64,000 nucleotides of DNA, taken from NCBI RefSeq assembly GCF_022581195.2, contig NC_061455.1, positions 6,258,120-6,322,119 on the forward strand. Reading direction: 5' to 3'. The notes under the pieces were generated by a model. It searched no databases. It was not told the DNA's origin and saw only the letters and a program-made list of their open reading frames with translations. Position numbers and translations under genes: made by a program. Below are positions 45,379 through 57,300 of this stretch, piece by piece. Each line of letters starts with the position of its first letter. Position 1 is the first letter of the stretch. The DNA comes from Helicoverpa zea. Lineage: Eukaryota; Arthropoda; Insecta; Lepidoptera; Noctuidae.

Positions 45379-48300
45379 AAGGACGATGGGCGTTTTGGTA
45401 CCCTGTCCAACAATGTTGATTCTAGTACCATTGCGTAGGTCTTGGCAAGCCAAAAAATGTTTACTATGACGACTAGTCCCAATTCCTTGTCCATTTCGCG
45501 TGACATCGTCTAATAGAATGTATAATGTTCATAAATCATCAACGTAGATGTAGTTCTTAAATCCAACTGTATTGAATAAAAACTGGTAAAGTAACAAAAA
45601 AACAAGAATTTGGCCTTCTTAGAATGTTTGCCTGCCCACTGCTTTAAAAAAAGTCTGTGTGCAAACCTTTGCAGTTCACGCAGAATATAGCTTATGTATT
45701 TGATGAAAGTCTTTCAGTATTTACAATCAATTAATGTTTAATGATTATCGTGTTTTAATAACAGGTTTTTTTTTATTTCATATAATGTGTAGGTACATGG
45801 AAGCCAGTATGTTTAAAGATAGTATGTAACTAAAATGATTAGTTGTGTTTTCAGAAATGTTTTGAACTTTTGTCAAATCAGATGACGATTGTGTTTCCGT
45901 AGTATGACTCCATAGACTATTACAACCTTTAGATTATAATAGAGTGTATCTCAAACAATTTAAGATGTCTATTAACTGAGTTTAAAATTATTATACTGAC
46001 GACATATGCCTCTTAATGAATTTGCATATATGGATGACATACTTGTTTCCATGTCGATTTAATTTTTATCGTTACTCGGATCGGACAGCTAATTGAGGCA
46101 AGCCCCATAGTTTTTATTATTGTTCACGTAAATACCTTTCTAATGATATATCATACGTTACTGTTGGAGCGGGTACCAAATCCCATACAAAGTGCCCATT
46201 GTCCTTTGGTAGTGGATTACACTCACTCTTTGATGTTGTGCAAAATTTTGAAGTTTCAAAATTAGATTTGGTTAAATAAGGTTTAAAAATAATTTGTCAG
46301 TATATTTGTGAATTTTCACTGTAGGTACCTACTACTATTTTGCAGGCTATTTTGAGTATGAATAATTTGTATGAACAATGTCAAAAAAGTTTTTTTTCCA
46401 TTAATGTATTTCAATATAATTTACCGACCCACGCCAATTAATAGGTTCTCTTAGAATCAATATTGCTGAAAGTATCTCGGTATCGTCTTTAAATAAGCCA
46501 CAGTCTATTGGTTTTTCCCTGTATTGCTTTCAAAGTGGGGAGACATTATGAATTAAACATGTATATCCCTATCCCTAGAAAACTGGGACTACGTTCCTAA
46601 AAACCTTTATTAAGTTTTAGGATTCAGAAGATATATTTTGTATTTTATTCATAGAGATAAAATACAAGACCTAACGAGATTTCCCTCGAGTTTTTATTTT
46701 TAAAGAGAATGTTATGTACTCATATCATCACGCCAAGACATCAAAGAGAATGTCACTACTAGAAAGAGCACAACTAATTAAAAGAGCAGTTTCATAAAAT
46801 TTTAAGCCACGAAATATGCCAAATGTGGTTTCAAGCAGTGCTTGGCACTAATTGTAACTCTTCATTAACATTTATAATTATTCCAAACAGAAACTACGAA
46901 AAGTGCTTCCATATAAATATGGTTTTATTATTCCACCTCGGATAACGAGTCGGCGTTTCATGCCGCATATCATTTATATATATGTATTTCGAAAGTTGTT
47001 GTACTTTTTAATATTGCTTCGTGGAAATACCACAGCAACGGGCAAAAGAGCTTCAAGTTTTGAGAAGTCTCAGAGATTCACAATATCTTCGCGAAACTTT
47101 GCCTCGTTTCCAAGATTTCCGCGGTTAAATTACCCGCGCTTTCACATCTTTTTCTTGGTCCTTTTAAAGGTCTCGGAAGGTGGCTGCAGAACCCATACAA
47201 TACGTTTCCCCGTCTCTCTATCAGAGGCAGTTTATATTCACATGAAACCTTTGCAAGTGTTTGAAATATTTACTTTGTTGCCTCAGTGGAGGTGACGCAG
47301 TCCGCAATTTCATATTTTCGTATCGCATAGAATGTAAAGCAGGTATACCTATATATGTTTAGTAGAATTGACATAACATGAAAAACAGAAATATCCATTC
47401 GGTATATATTGTATAAAGTATTCCTTATCTATTTCTACCCGTAAAGTTTTGGACATAATTCAGTCTATTTGGAAAAGCCTGGATGAAACTTCCCAAGTGG
47501 CTAATTACTGAGCTTCTGTCCAAATTGAACTTGTCTAGATATTTCAACTTTAAACCAGAATAAACTCTCAAACTTTAACTTGATCGTCAGCTACTGTAAT
47601 CTATCCTAAGACTTAAACCTAAAATATTTTATTGATTTTTAGAGCGCTTTCAAAAAAGCGATAACTTGCGGCAAAAATCTAACCACCGGTGGTTGTCAAT
47701 TATTTACTGTCGCGCCTATACAACTGACATATGAAATACTAAAAATACCTAGATTTTTAATCATACAATATTTCTTGAATACTACCTAGTGTAGGCATAT
47801 AGTGACGACTTCTGTGGTGGAAGTTACATCTGCCAAATTGAAGATCGGGCGACATAATGTAGCCTTACCTACTCACATGTTTAGAGTCGCGTATGTCCAA
47901 TCAACATACGAGTATTATTTTTACTGTAAACATAATTATGATAACGACGTTAGATAAACTATAGCATCTTTAAAAAAATCAATAAACTTAACCTAGGTAC
48001 GTACAGGAATAAAATCAAGGCTGCGGCCCGAGATGAGCCTTGAATAAAATCACACTTTCCAACAAAAGTAATATAAGATTTCCCCAACTACACGAACTTG
48101 CTAACTGCGATTAATCATTAATAAGACTTACTTTTGTAATAGATTTCAATCTTACTAGATACCTAACTGATTATGATCATAAAAATATTTTTTGTGTAAT
48201 CAGTATTTTTCGGATAACTGAGAATATATTTAAGTAAGTAATATCACGAATTATCTTCATAATTAAAAATACTTATGTATATGTATGACACAGAATTAAA

Positions 48301-51300
48301 ATAGTACTATTCACAGAAACATTACATTTGCTTGCATAAAGTATTTCTCGTATCGTAATACGTCGTACATAAAAAAAGAAAATTAAAAGCATTAAGGTTT
48401 ATTGACATTTATTGCAAGAAATATGACCTGAAACTCAAATCAATAAAATTTCAACTTTCATATGAAATAGTTCTGGCTAGTTACACAGCAATAGTTCCCA
48501 CTTCCCAATATGTCTTTTCCCGCTCGCTCAATAAATACATGACGCAATTGTCTTCGAGCGCACGCTTCCTCAATAATCGAGTTCCTTTTTAACAATAACT
48601 TGATAAATATCTCAAATGAAATGGCGGAGAAAAGTAAGTTCCAAAACATTTATTACAGTCTGTTAACCAGCAAGGCTTTCCTCAAAGTTATCCCAACGCT
48701 AATTGAATCGATACTGTCTGTATAAGTATTATATCGATTAGAATTGTGTGACTTACACTAACTCGGAGAAAGTTATCGAATATATTTTCGTCTTGCAAAA
48801 TGGTTATCTTTTGTGTAGTGTAAACGGATTGGTAGGTATTTTCACGGTTGAGTGAGTTTGTGGCGGGAGCAGAGATACTTTATTAGGTGTCAATCATAGT
48901 CGTGAGAGCCTGCCAGTCGATACGAGGCGTCTGTTTGTGAAGCCAACTAGCTATTCTGATTATTGGCGAAGCGATGAGATATAAGTAGGTCGAGATTGTG
49001 ATATTATTGTCTTGAGAGAAATCTTTTGTCTACTCTTTGTTTTACGTCGTTAATGGGGGCTGTAATTAGGACAGTTAAGAGGTATTTAATATGTAAATAA
49101 TGGAGTATTTTTGTGTGTGGTCATGAAAAAAGGTGGCTGCTGCGTCAGCGTAGCAAAGCTATAGGATGACAAATTACCGTCGAATTTAACGATTGATTTT
49201 ATTGAACAAAATTGCTTTAAATAAAATTAAAGAGTCGACTAATCTGTATTTTTTTTATAAGACCAATTTTAGTTTTTAAATACCTAAAACTGAATTTAAA
49301 AACAAGCATCGTTCAACTTTTAACTTTGTCTATTTTTTACATTGGTGATAATGATCAGTATTTTAAAATACAGTGCACAGGTTGCAAACGATAGCGTTGG
49401 CATTTACTCGATACGTTCGCCACACACTAATGTAGCCACGAAGATGCTACGCGTGTAGCGCCGTAGCACCGTAGCGTCGTAGACAGCTGCTACGTGTTCT
49501 ACGACATTCGGAAAATGAGCGTGCTACGCCACCAATACCGCACACTTATTAACGATCAAAGAGAAATACCTACACATAATTTAAATGTAACTACTATTCA
49601 TTTCGTTTTTGTTTTTTGTTAATTTCAGCGCAGGTGTGCTAATTAGTCGTTTAACATAAAGCGACTCAGTACCAACAATTATTTTTGCTGCAGCTTACAC
49701 AAAACGCAAGCGTACATTTCGCATCACATTTCAATGTAAATAGTTGCTCTGTAATCATTCTGGCACTTGTTAATTAGTGCTTACTTCGGAGGCAGAGAAT
49801 TTATGTTTATATAACAACGCAACGGTCGGAATAGCAAGATGAGAAACAAGAACAGTGTCTGTAATTAACATAGTAATTATAGGCGTCTAATTGGCTCACT
49901 GTTCATGCCTTGAGTATCAAACGGGCGTGACAGGACTAAAGAGTGGCGGGCTTCGGCTGCCAGTATAATAGCTACGACATTTAATTAAGTAGATACCGTG
50001 CCATCAATGCGTTGACGGCGCCAGAACGTGATTGCGCTTAACGCCAAAATATTCATTAATATAAGCCGACGATAATGTCACATTGACATCATTCTACGAA
50101 ATTTTCCGAGATACTGCCAGATGTTGTATTAAAAAAATATTTTGTTACAAACAACGACATTTTCCAGATAAGTATGAATAATTAATTAAATATTCGGTAT
50201 CATGAAAATCCTAGCATATCAATATAACGGCGACATACTCCCACGTGATTGCCATATACATAGATACTGTCTCCAAAAGCAAGCCTATTCCATCTATCTT
50301 TTAAATAGCATACAATCAAACATGCAAAAAGTAAAAAAAAAACTGTCAAAGTAAAACTATGAATAACAGTTATCCAAACTGATTCACACAAGCACCGCAC
50401 ATAAGTAAGAACAAGTCAGTAATAACTGAATTTTCCTTGTCCCACAATCGAGAACGTTCCAAGACAGTTGAGAATCGAACGTCATAAATTACAATCGAGC
50501 GTTCATTCGCTGTTCAACTCTTCATTCGTTCTCTTCGAAATTCAAAGTTCAATAATTCATATTGCCTCAATCAAAACTACGGACAGGCTAAGACTTCTTA
50601 CTTTTGTAATAGTTCCGTGCCTTTAGTGAATGGCCCACATTTAAACTTTACTTACTTCATCAGAGAAGTAAGTGGGAGCCGGTTGCTAAGAAAATAGACT
50701 TACATTGTGGTGTTTGCGGTTTTTGTCTTAAAGTAATGGTATTATTTTGTAGACTAGAATCGAGTTTTTAAAGTCGAATGATTTCTTGTTTGACTAAGTG
50801 TTATGATGAATATGTACCTGTTGTGTTTTTCTGAAATATAATTTGCACAGATAGTCTCTAGTGCCAAGCGTTGGAAGGACATTATTTTTTACCTATTTAT
50901 TTGCTACAATAGATATTTTACCCGTAGTGACCTCGGGACGAGGGTAGTGGGAAACAGCTAGCACTATAGGTACATTTATGCTGAATACGTACTACAGAAA
51001 ACTAATGTAAAATTTTAAAAATATGGTTTGTTTTTTTCGTTTCGTTTATCACGCAAAAGCCATCGACCCATTTAGATTAATGTTTTTGAGTTCTAAAAGC
51101 TTACTGTAGACTTAAAAGGTATATTTTTTGTCTGACAAGCGATTCAACTTGATATATTGGTACATAAAGTGGGCTCTAATATTGCCTTTTAATAAACGCT
51201 CGGAGGGTATCGTTTTAAAATCACGAACCTTTCTATAAAACAGTATTGAGTGATATGAAGATGAATAGTAGACCATATTAAATTGGATCCCGTGGTTCAT

Positions 51301-51658
51301 TGATTTTCAATTTGTATGGGACGTGCAATGTTCGTCGGGTAGGACATTTGGGTCTCAAATAGGGGAATAAATCTGTGTACTACGTACTTGTGTTGCGAAA
51401 CAAACCACTTTGCGAAACTATTAAGCTAGGCCAGCTATTAAACGATTTAACAACAACGTAGATTGAGTTATAAATAGCTATTATGTACGCCGAATGGTTC
51501 CTCGCTTAATAACGCGGAGCTGCGAGTAAAAGCTATATTTGCATCGGTCAGACTTCGGATGCTTTGGAACTTTGCACTTCAGATCGTGTAGTGGTTTATT
51601 TTTAAGTGTTAGTGATTTTATTTACACATATATGTACTTAGTTATAGAATATAATTTA
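45379..51658. other. no gene seen
   Basis: The longest frame, 46903-47295, opens at a GTG, has its first ATG at 46960, and resembles nothing. A cluster of GCTACG/CGTAGC words lies at 49440-49530. The rest is AT-rich. Confidence 0.4.
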
Positions 51659-51824
51659 TCTATACATATAATAAATCTGTAAAAAAACTGTGTCTGTACA
51701 TTGAATATATTTAAAAAATAATAATTGGGTGGGGTTTAGAAACAGAGCACAAATAACACAAAACATACACATAGACACACAAGACAACACATAGAGCACA
51801 AATCCAAAAAAAAAATTCTGTCTG

Positions 51825-51860
51825 TATGTCTGTATGTCTGTATGTCTGTTTGTTTGTACA
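51825..51860 (+). repeat. (TGTATGTC)n microsatellite
   Basis: Four to five imperfect TCTGTATG-type octamers are followed by TTTGTTTGT near the left end of the Helitron-like element. Confidence 0.8.
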
Positions 51861-51950
51861 CGCTAATCTTCGGAACTACTGAACGGATTTCAATGATTTT
51901 TTCTGTGTTGTATCAGTATTAAGCCTGGTCAACATATAGGCTATAATTTA

Positions 51951-52320
51951 TCTTCGAAACTTGAAGACCTGATGCAGAACACCAACAGACCAACAAAACT
52001 ATAAGAGATACAAAAATGATGCCATGACAAAAATTGTTTCATATGATGAGCATTTTCAGCTGAGATAATAAATTTTAAGATCTGGAACACCTGATGTGGA
52101 ACCCCAAGAGCCCAGCTTCTCTGTACCATATACAGGTATGACGTTTTAGCAAAAGTTGTTCAATTTGATAAGCACTCTCTATTGACGTATATACATCGAA
52201 GATCTGGAACACCTGATGTGGAACTTCAAGAGCAATACTACACTTGAAATGTATAGAAATGAATGCTATGAAATAGGTATGGTGAATCAAAAAAAGTAAT
52301 TAGTCCGTCTTTTAGATAAT
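51951..52320 (+). repeat. ~122-bp tandem repeat, three diverged copies
   Basis: The word ACCTGATG with flanking AGATCTGGAAC/GTGGAAC recurs at about 51967, 52089 and 52212. Copies share an internal ATGA…TTGTT(T/C)A…TGA(T/G)AAGC pattern but have clearly diverged. Confidence 0.75.
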
Positions 52321-52429
52321 CCTAAAATAATGGACACGTATTTTTTCTTTTCTCCTTCTCACAAACAAATAAAAACGAAGATATAACTTGAATTTCGTGT
52401 TAAGTCACTGCTTAGTACAAATTTTACAT

Positions 52430-53034
52430 ACCTAGACGTGGCGTCACGAGCCCCCACTCTCCGACTTTGTTGCGTTATATCTCATCATTATTTTGTATGT
52501 CTCTTCCAGACCTCGGGACTACAGAGTTCCGAATTTTTGGGAGGCAAACGTGGGGCCGAAGCCAACACTCTGAAGCCCTTTTGAGACAACTTCCTAAAAA
52601 CCGACGATTATTCCTTTATACACTATAGAAATGAACCCGAGGACAATCCCCGGTGGACGTCGTTAAAAAAAAGTCAATCCCCGGTTCTGTGCTATACCAT
52701 TGCTAACAGCGGAGCTGAGCGGCTGAAGTGTGAGGATACCTCGGCGGATTTTAAACGCAGATTACGCGCTCCCTGTGGGTCACTTACCACGAGGCACCTA
52801 CTACTGCACTACTGCAGGGCTACTTACCCTGCTCTTGCGACTCCACTCTGGACGGCCAAGCCAAGCCAGAGGCGTGAGACCTACCCCCGTCATGGTTCAC
52901 TCCGACCGGCCGGAGATGGGGGTCAGTATACCCTCCCTGGAGAACTCAGTATATATAGCCCACCGGGGTCGCTACTCCCCGTCATCAGCCTCAGATATCC
53001 TGCGGTGCTTATATCTCATTATTATTGTCGTTAT
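52430..53034. repeat. GC-rich block, probable transposon untranslated region
   Basis: This is the most GC-rich long stretch of the window, with many CCCC/GGGG words and a 112-codon frame at 52730-53068 that resembles no protein. It lies inside the repeat nest, next to a SINE. It reads like the noncoding tail of a LINE or another element, but I cannot name the family. Confidence 0.4.
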
Positions 53035-53379
53035 TATCTCAAGAGCCTTTGTCCCAATTATGTTATAGTCGACTTCCAGTCACGATGCAACTGAGTACCA
53101 GTGTTTTACAAGGAGCGACTGCCTATCTGAGCTCCACAACCCAGTTACCCGCTCAACCCAATACCCCTTGGTAAAACTGGTCAGACTTACTGGCATCTGA
53201 CTACCCATAACGACTGCCAAGAATGTTCAATGACAGCCGGAACCTACAGTTTATACGTAGAAAGTACATACGAACTTAGAAAAGTTGCATTGGCAGGTAC
53301 TTGCCAGACCTGGAATCAAAGACGTACGCTCATACTTGAGAGATTGGTTCTCTACCCACTAAACCACCACGACTTACAC
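53035..53379 (-). mobile_element. tRNA-derived SINE with RTE-like tail
   Basis: On the minus strand the 5' end has an A-box region (GGTTTAGTGGGTAGAG) and about 40 bases later a decayed B-box (TTTGATTCCAG), as in a tRNA-derived head. The body runs through 'tgtcattgaacattcttggcagtcg' to a tail near 53035-53070. The tail passes into ATAATAACGACAATAATAATGAG, a simple repeat of the kind used by RTE-mobilised SINEs. The overall wording agrees with a very common lepidopteran SINE as I remember it. An RTE LINE that could supply such machinery is present at 15 kb, though itself truncated. Confidence 0.7.
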
Positions 53380-53480
53380 TAATAATGATAATAATTTATT
53401 TAATCAGATAACATAGATCCATAATGGTTAGCAACAATAGACTTATAAACTATGTTAGTAGGTACTTTAAACATGTCAAT

Positions 53481-53993
53481 TTATTTTACTGTCCCAACTA
53501 CTATTTTCACCCAGAGCGAGTGTATCGGACACTGATATTTACTTGCCACTATTTTCAAGATGTCGTTGCTACTACCGCGCACTCTGGCCAGCATCGATGC
53601 CACACGCTTGCGTCTTAATGCATAGAAATCATCTATGCGTGCTTCGGCAAACATCGAGGACGCACTACAGAACCGCGGCAATCTCAACAACATCCTGTGT
53701 ACATTATTATATTGTACGCGCAGAGCGCTGTATGCCCTTTGAGTATAATTGACCCACAGGCTGCTGGTGTAAAACGATTGACAATAAGCTTTAAATAGCG
53801 CTAACTTGACTTGCACCGTACAACGAGCAAACCTGCGAGCCAACATGTTCCCCCGGACAGCCAGCGCCCTGCGCTCACGTTCGATATCTTCATTGTCCTT
53901 AAGGTCATCGGTGACAATATGCCCAAGATATTTAAATTTGTTCACTCGAGTAAGAGGAGAACCATTGAGACAAATAGGTGGAGGTTCATGCAA
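53481..53993 (-). pseudogene. non-LTR retrotransposon reverse transcriptase, C-terminal fragment
   Basis: About 170 codons encode the end of a LINE RT. They include the Lys-Tyr-Leu-Gly-His-Ile-Val segment that follows the RT palm, a Phe-Lys-Ala-Tyr-Cys…Leu-Trp block and an Arg-Leu-Pro-Arg-Phe-Cys block. No ATG opens the frame; it begins at a TTG after a frame break near 54000, where neighbouring frames hold stops. The catalytic FADD part and everything upstream are missing. I place it among CR1/L2/Daphne-like LINEs without certainty. The SINE at 53035-53379 lies just downstream of its 3' end on the same strand. Confidence 0.7.
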
Positions 53994-54367
53994 GGTTTTA
54001 TCATCACTAAGTCATCACGACTTTGTTATCTCAGTAACATTTAATGTTTTTTAACGTATTAATACGTGTATTATTTTTGCCACACACAACTTAAATGCGG
54101 ACTAATTAGAATCACTACTTTTATTCCTATGGTCACGTCTTTTGCGGTTCAGTTCTCAGCGTTTTGTTTAGTCTGCTGTGCTTTTGCCGTTGAAGTACAA
54201 AAATTAAATATATGGAACGTTTCTAATGGCTATGCGTATTCCGTTGTTTTCAAGTCAACGGGCCCTTAAAATTCAATATCAGACGGTTCAGATCTTTGAT
54301 TTTGCTGACCCCGTAGTCGCTGGCATAAGGGACTTTATCCGCGTACGAAGTCGCGGGCAGAAGCTAG

Positions 54368-57300
54368 TATAGAATATAATAATTTCTGCCTGCTTCAATC
54401 GCTATGTGTCATACGTATAAAATGCAATGCTGTCACCGTGAGGTGACGCTAGATATGCTGCTACAAATAGAAATATCTACTTAATGATAATGGTATATTT
54501 TTTAATGGAAACATGTAATTCACATTTCCCTCTCAACATCTAAATGTGACAATAGAATATAGGTACATATTATAATGATTTCATATTCTACCATAATAGG
54601 TTACTAAGCTATAAATACATGATTATATATTTTGGTCAACAATAATGAATTGATCAATAACGATAAATCATATTACAGGTTGGGGAGTCAGATATAATCT
54701 CACTCAGTTCAGCAACAGAATCATATATTTAGATCTTCATTATTTGATGGTTAGCTAAAAATAGTTGATCTTATCTTTCATTTTCTTGTCTCTAGCCTCC
54801 TCCTGGCTCCACCTACGCGGTGATGTCCAATTGTTATTTAACTTCAATTAGTAAAAGCCATGACATTTACTCTTAAGATATCAGAGTAATCTGGTGATGG
54901 CGACAAACGCCTTTAAGTCTGATGCTGTTTGTTTAAGTTTATTGTGTAAAGTGATTTATTTTGAAGATTAGTTTTTTGGGTAACAGTCAAAACAGACGCA
55001 GGTTTCTTTAAACAAAAAACATTCTTTAAAAAAAAAAAATAGCTCACGTAGGGTCATATTTGATGTTATGTTTAACCTTTTACATTTAGTGACTATCGAA
55101 GATGTATTTTAATCATCTAGAAGAGGTTTCACGCTATCATACAAACATTACGTTATCATCAATATCTCTAATCGTCTGCTCTAACGCCCATTGCTCCTGC
55201 GACAAAAATAAACAGCAGTACGTAGGATACAAATAAAAGAGTTATGAAATGAAATACTACAACGAACACACACGCACAGCATTAATAAAAGGGAATTATT
55301 ACAATGAGCACTAGACCAGCGTGCGGTTAAAAAAGAGCCTTATCACAGTAAAGAACCAGGATGTGTGGTCCAATAGCCAGCACAGCAGACCGAGGCAATA
55401 TACGTCGCATTAGCAATATCTTCCAGACTCCTGCGCTCCTGGTAATGGAAAAATGAGTTTGACGACGATATTGGATATAGACTACAATCGTAAGACTCCC
55501 TGTATGTAGGTATTTCATTACAGAACGCTTCATGGAATCGAATAAGTTCGTTGTGTATGAACGCATATTGTCGGAGCTCATATTAAATAGAGCAGATATT
55601 TAATTTTGTTTTTCATGTCAATAGAGTTTCGTTATTCTCTTTGTGTGTCGTAGTTTTGATTTGATGCAAGGATATACGCTATATTGTGTTCTTCTCATAA
55701 AATAAATAAATATCGATTTTTAACCGGTTCATGACAATAAAGCATGTCTGCCTCTAGCAGTACAAAGTTGCAATTGAGTTCTTTCTTTATTGAGGAATTA
55801 TATAAAATATGCTCTCGGAAAATTTTCATTGAAAAAAAATTAAATATTGAAAAAAAAAAACGTTCTTTAAATGAACACTTTAAAATATTCCCACCAGTAC
55901 AAAAAGCTTTCAGTATTCTTTGCTCGGTACATATCGGTACAGTCTACACGAAAAGTGTATTTGGTGCAGCGAGCATGCATTGTCACCGCTCGCACGTACC
56001 GAGTCATCGGTTCGCTGGCCAGCGCTGGCCAGATGTATTGGTAACCTAACAGGATGTCTCGCAAATAGAATGCGGGTTGCATACTGAATACCAACATTGA
56101 ACCAACAAACTGTACGCGAAATTACCCAGCTTAAACGAAACATTTTAATAATAGCTTCTGTTTGTAAGTGTACTTTATAGAAATGCGTAATGGAAATATA
56201 GGAAGGAATATTGTCCGTATTTACCGGTTCGTAAGGAAAGTTGAAAGTTTTTCATTGTTTTTCTGGGAAATGAAAATGGAATGCGAGGTGGATAGTTCGA
56301 AACTATCTCTTTTAACAACTTTCGTTTAGGATTAACAGGATCCTGATTTTGTTAGAAAAACAGGGATTTTGTGGTGTACGATTGCTGAATGGTAAATAAC
56401 CATATTAATTAAATGGAAATTATAAACTGAATGGCGCTCTGACAGGAATCGACTCTTAAGGCGAACAAGTCTTTTCAATATAGACTTTATTTAGAAAGAG
56501 ACTTTATACAAAAAAAATAACGACACATTCTTTTTTGCTTCATTTTAAAAACTCATTCATAAAACTTACCAACTAAAATATTTAAATTACCCTGAGAAGA
56601 TTACAAATTACGACTTCACAAAAAACACAATTATGCATATACAAAAACAATTTATTTCAAAACCAAAATTAGAAGAGAACTAAACAACTAAATCTTAAAA
56701 GCCCAACAAACGCCATCTACGTGTTAATAGAAGAACGTCCCGGCCGAACTAAATTGAAAGTTACGCGAAAACAGCCGAGAACACGCATAGCTCCGCATTA
56801 AACAGAGTTGTAAATAACATTTATTCACTTGCGCCTCGCTGAATTACCTGCATGATTTCTAATTGCCGATTTTACGCGTAATATCCGCGCAATATAAACG
56901 TATTTGGCATTCGCACATGTGATGTATGGTTCATTTCGTTAATGTTGTTTATGGGTGCTGATTTTACAGCTTAGTACAAAAGCTGTAGATATACTTTTAA
57001 ATCTCGAATTCTTTTCTAAACAGAGGACAAAGTAAGGCCTACTTTTGAAGGCTGTACATACATAGGTGAGTGTGAGACCGCGGTGCCGCCACGCTTGTCC
57101 CCTGACGGTCATTTCGTCCCAACATCCGAAAATTGTCACCTCTCTCCCGTCTTCATTTGCAACAAATATAGAGCCCGAGGCTGAGCAATAAATTGCTAAA
57201 TTTACTTTGCCTCCTTTTCCTCAGACGTGCTATTTTTCAGGCTCTTTGTTACGTTACAAAAAAGGACACTTAGCATCAATTCTCTTTCCGGAATTGCGTT

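Larger units (their letters stand above)
51659..54367 (+). mobile_element. Helitron-like element or nest
   Basis: The left end is A|TCTATACATATAATAAA and the right end is a hairpin CCGCG-TACGAAGT-CGCGG (54339-54356), then GCAGAAG and CTAG|T. The TC start, the hairpin about ten bases before CTAG and insertion between A and T are the Helitron hallmarks. The TCTATACATATAATAAA and CGCGGGCAGAAGCTAGT wordings match my memory of lepidopteran elements. No Rep/helicase is encoded. Between the ends are a microsatellite, tandem repeats, a GC-rich block, a SINE and a LINE fragment. Whether both ends belong to one copy is inferred. Confidence 0.5.

Noticed and set aside
46903..47295. 130-codon open frame
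   Set aside because: It starts at GTG, its first ATG is 19 codons in, it matches no domain I know and its composition follows the local DNA. A frame of this size is plausible by chance in 64 kb.
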